Positions 61,387-64,000 of a stretch of 64,000 nt of DNA are shown here, in pieces (position 1 is the first letter of the stretch; every line of letters begins with the position of its first letter). This stretch comes from Calliopum simillimum (Eukaryota; Arthropoda; Insecta; Diptera; Lauxaniidae): the NCBI GenBank assembly GCA_951812925.1, contig OX638369.1, positions 45,317,061 through 45,381,060 on the forward strand, in the 5' to 3' direction. A model generated the notes under the pieces. The model saw nothing but the letters and a program-made list of their open reading frames with translations. It had not been told where the DNA came from and did no database searches. The translations under genes and the position numbers were made by a program.

Positions 61387-62607
61387 GGGAAGGGGGGGGG
61401 GGGGGGTCTAGTGTGGACAATTTTTATATAATTACAAAATTATACATGTAAATATATCATTTTTGTAATAAAGTAATTTTTAGCGATTACTTATACCTCT
61501 TGCCTTCATAATTGCATCAAAAGTTATAATTTTTTATTTTCATAAATGTACTATTAAATTATTTTAAAAAGAGCTTACATTTGTCCACACTAGCCCCCCA
61601 TTGATTTAACTGGGAGCTAATGTGGACACCATAAGAAACTTGATAATTCATACAAAAATGTTAAGAAAGAGTTCAGATACATGTTTATTCAAGAAAATAA
61701 TGATGTAATACAAATAATAATACAAATAAAAAATTAACTGCTATCCCATGTTGTATTTGGAGAAATTTATATTAAACTTCATATAATTCGCTGATCGAGA
61801 TGTTCCCGGCAGTTGTTGCGCTTGTGGCAGCTTTGCCACTATTTCATTTCGGTGAATTGTGCTGGTTCCGGTATATCGGCATACGTGAATCTATCGTTCT
61901 TTCTTTTTAGAAACGTTATGCCGAAATCTTGAGAACCGTGGATCGTGACAATTTGGCCAGTATAAAATACTTTTTGTCCATGTTGTTTCAAACTTCATAT
62001 AACTTGCTGATCGCGATGTTTCCGACAGTTGTTGTGGTTGTGGCAGCTTTGCCACTATTTCATTTCGGTAAATTTCGCAGGTATCCGGTAAATCGGGATA
62101 CGTGAATCTGTCGTTCTTTCTTTTCAGTAACGTACTCCCTTGGAACGGCTTTTAAAAATGGTCTGACGATTTTTGGAGTCATTTAAGCTGCTGCGGACAT
62201 GTCCACACTAGCCCCATTTCAGTTGTCCACACTAGCCCCTACATGTCTTTTTAAACAAAAATATTTTTTTTTTAATCTTACGGTAAAGTTCTTCAAAAAT
62301 AATTTCGATGGTTTAAATAAACACTATTTTAAGTTGTATTATCTATTTACACAACAGCAGAAGAATAATTAGTTTAAAAGTATCACTGAAATTACGAAAC
62401 AACAAAAAAATTACTTTTTGCTGCGTAAAACACGTTCGGTCACGTTATCCTGGAAAGCTGAACTGTCAACAAATGAAATTTTTTTTTGGTGATGCAGAGT
62501 GCAAATACCAACTTGAAAAATATAAAACAGAAACAAAAAATTCAAAACGGCGCGAGAATTTGAATTTGTCCGAACTAGCCCCCAGTCCACACTAGCACCC
62601 CCTCCCC
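61387..62607. mobile_element. 1221-bp DNA element with G-rich inverted ends and TA duplication
   Basis: Seen: the left end GGGAAGG and a G run then TCTAGTGTGGACAA; the right end GTCCACACTAGCACCCCCTC and CCCC; TA outside both. Internally CCACACTAGCCCC recurs several times. A block of about 150 bp is duplicated in tandem (about 61790-61915 and 61990-62130). No open transposase frame. The TA site suggests the Tc1/mariner/pogo group (inference). Confidence 0.65.
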
Positions 62608-62637
62608 TACATTTGTTTTAAAAATAAAAAGTCAAAA

Positions 62638-63077
62638 AGCTTAAACACAATTGGAGCGTACGACGAATTTCGCCCGACGAATATTCGCTGTCAATAAAAA
62701 TTCGTCAACGAAGTTCGCTCTGTTAAACACAATCAGAGTGACGACGGCAATAGTTGTTTTTATATTAAATTGTTGTTTATGTTTTCTGATGACAATTTTA
62801 ATAAATAAATGTTTTATAAAATCTCATTTTCTTTGAATTTCTACTAAAAAATCTAAAAATTTTACATTTGAAACGTAATTTTCCAGTTTGACATTTCCAA
62901 AAATCGCTGCCGCCGGCGACAAAATTAAAACTAGTTCTATTGCGACGAATATTCGTCGGGCGAATTTCGTCGTCCGGTGTGGTTGTGTTCAATTTCATAT
63001 ACTCTTGTATGTTTTATTTTTGACAGCGAATATTCGTCGGGCGAAATTCGTCGTACGCTCCAATTGTGTTTAAGCTA
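62638..63077. mobile_element. 440-bp element with 60-bp inverted ends, nested inner copy
   Basis: Seen: AGCTTAAACACAATTGGAGC at the left and its inverse at the right. The near-perfect terminal repeats continue through GAATTTCGCCCGACGAATAT. Inside, a second pair (GTTAAACACAATCAGAGTGA near 62723, inverted near 62990) with related ends indicates a copy nested within a copy. Confidence 0.7.
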
Positions 63078-63163
63078 AAAGGCAAAGCGAAGAAAACAAA
63101 ATATTTTTTTAGTTAATTTTATCAAAATGTTCATTATAAGAAATTATTTCAATTAATAGTTTT

Positions 63164-63396
63164 TCAGAATCTGATGCCAAATTTTTGATAATACCACTTT
63201 AATACATTCATATATCTCTTAAACCAAATCTGAAAAGATTCCATTCCATCATATTTAATTAAACTGTATCATCATCATTACAACGCTATATATGTTACGA
63301 GTTATCTAGAGAGAAAAAGAAATTAATATGTAAGTATATAATATAGCTTTCATGACTCTAAAATGATCGCTGACGTATTGTGAACAAAATGCCAAA
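63164..63396 (-). repeat. Duplicated odorant receptor 3' segment, copy B
   Basis: Seen: partner of 53594-53790, about 9.6 kb away. It shares the exon, a CTTTTTCTCTCTAG acceptor and a downstream ATCTGATG-type flank. To its right the similarity fades into dispersed repeats. Confidence 0.65.
63255..63305 (-). CDS. Terminal exon of a second, tandem odorant receptor (partial gene)
   Basis: Seen: after a pyrimidine-rich acceptor (CTCTCTAG at 63306-63313) a 17-codon exon reads ITRNIYSVVMMMIQFN and then TAA. It differs from the last exon of the complete receptor at 53666-53716 at one residue (M to I). The flanking intron end and the 3' flank (63164-63396) also resemble 53594-53790. Inference: a duplicated receptor gene in the same orientation, with its upstream exons beyond 64000 or lost. 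No matching exon 3 is visible between 63308 and 64000, which is filled by dispersed repeats. It could also be an orphan exon of a pseudogene. Confidence 0.7.
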   Translation of the reverse strand: MTRNIYSVVMMMIQFN

Positions 63397-63477
63397 AAAA
63401 ATTTAAAAACAGAACCATAAACCTCCACTGCAATTTGCTTTACATCAGCGTCATCTGACATAAAACAAATTGAGCAA

Positions 63478-64000
63478 CCGACGGCCTGCTTTTGACAAAG
63501 TATATATATTCTTGATCAGCGTCACCTCTTGAGTCGATATAACTATGTCCATTAGACCTATCGCAAAAATTAAAGATAAAAAAAACCTTACTCCCAAGGG
63601 CTAAAAAGTTTTCTATTGGTGTAAGTATCAAACATAAAAATTTTGGTCTTGATCGGAAAATATTTGCCTGTGCCTCCAGGTCGTTGAAAGTCGGAAAAAA
63701 GCTATTTATATGAAAATATGTGGCGTTTATCGAAATAATTAGTCTTACCTTTGAAACAACTCAACATAGGTGTATTCAGATTTCAGATTTTATTGCTCCC
63801 ATAAATTTTACATTTTATATACATATATATTAAATAACAATTATTTCCTAATATATAGTATGAAATTTGGTACGTATATGAAAAATACTTAGATAAATAG
63901 CATCAATTAAAAAACGGGCGATGATCGGAGACACCTTTGGTCATGTCCAAAATTTATTTTCGACCTTTCCCCATCGATTGGTGCAATAAATGTTTCACCA
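63478..64000 (+). repeat. Dispersed repeats A tail and B unit, running off the window
   Basis: Seen: the inverted family A tail (ATTCTTGATCAGCGTCACCT) followed by a forward family B unit (GGGCTAAAAAGTTTTCTATT, GATCGGAAAATATTTG). It lies where the second odorant receptor gene would have its last intron. Confidence 0.55.

Overview
This is 64 kb of AT-rich, repeat-dominated nuclear DNA from a true fly, most likely a higher (schizophoran) dipteran. The evidence is an insect 7-transmembrane odorant receptor gene with fly-type exons, mariner and Helitron transposons, many TA-flanked miniature elements, CAG/CAA-rich noncoding DNA, and no bacterial-style gene packing. The species cannot be named from the sequence.

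Genes. One gene can be reconstructed completely: an odorant receptor on the minus strand, with four exons between 60246 and 53666. The exons join in phase to 385 codons. Its third intron is about 5.3 kb long because a nested transposon stack (55115-58996) sits there. A second copy of the terminal receptor exon (63255-63305) lies upstream in the same orientation, so this looks like one end of a tandem receptor cluster that continues past the right edge. Between them, 60539-61080 holds a decayed fragment resembling a protein kinase catalytic loop plus a Ser/Thr-rich tail. Two further coding-like remnants, 53289-53575 and 41373-42074, are unrecognised.

Mobile DNA. At least twenty inverted-repeat (foldback or MITE-like) elements are visible by eye. 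Two (3039-5002 and 55115-58996) belong to one palindromic family with 8-bp target duplications. The second of these contains a 1282-bp mariner with a broken transposase and an insertion carrying 36-bp tandem repeats and a tRNA-like segment. A non-autonomous Helitron (50566-51925) carries a minisatellite. A 774-bp MITE (37818-38591) sits in one arm of a palindrome whose other arm preserves the empty site.

Layout: 1-8090, AT-rich noncoding DNA with a palindromic element and a MITE; 8100-9166, a 1-kb pentamer/heptamer satellite; 9170-24100, noncoding DNA with several MITEs; 24100-31100, dispersed repeats and three foldbacks; 31100-35690, mostly single-copy-looking noncoding DNA; 35690-39630, dispersed repeats and nested foldbacks; 39630-44750, sparse DNA with one coding relic; 44755-46500, dispersed repeats; 46500-52350, low-complexity DNA, a foldback and the Helitron; 53290-63310, the odorant receptor locus with its transposons; 63480-64000, dispersed repeats running off the end. 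Family and superfamily names rest on motif recognition only; no database search was possible.
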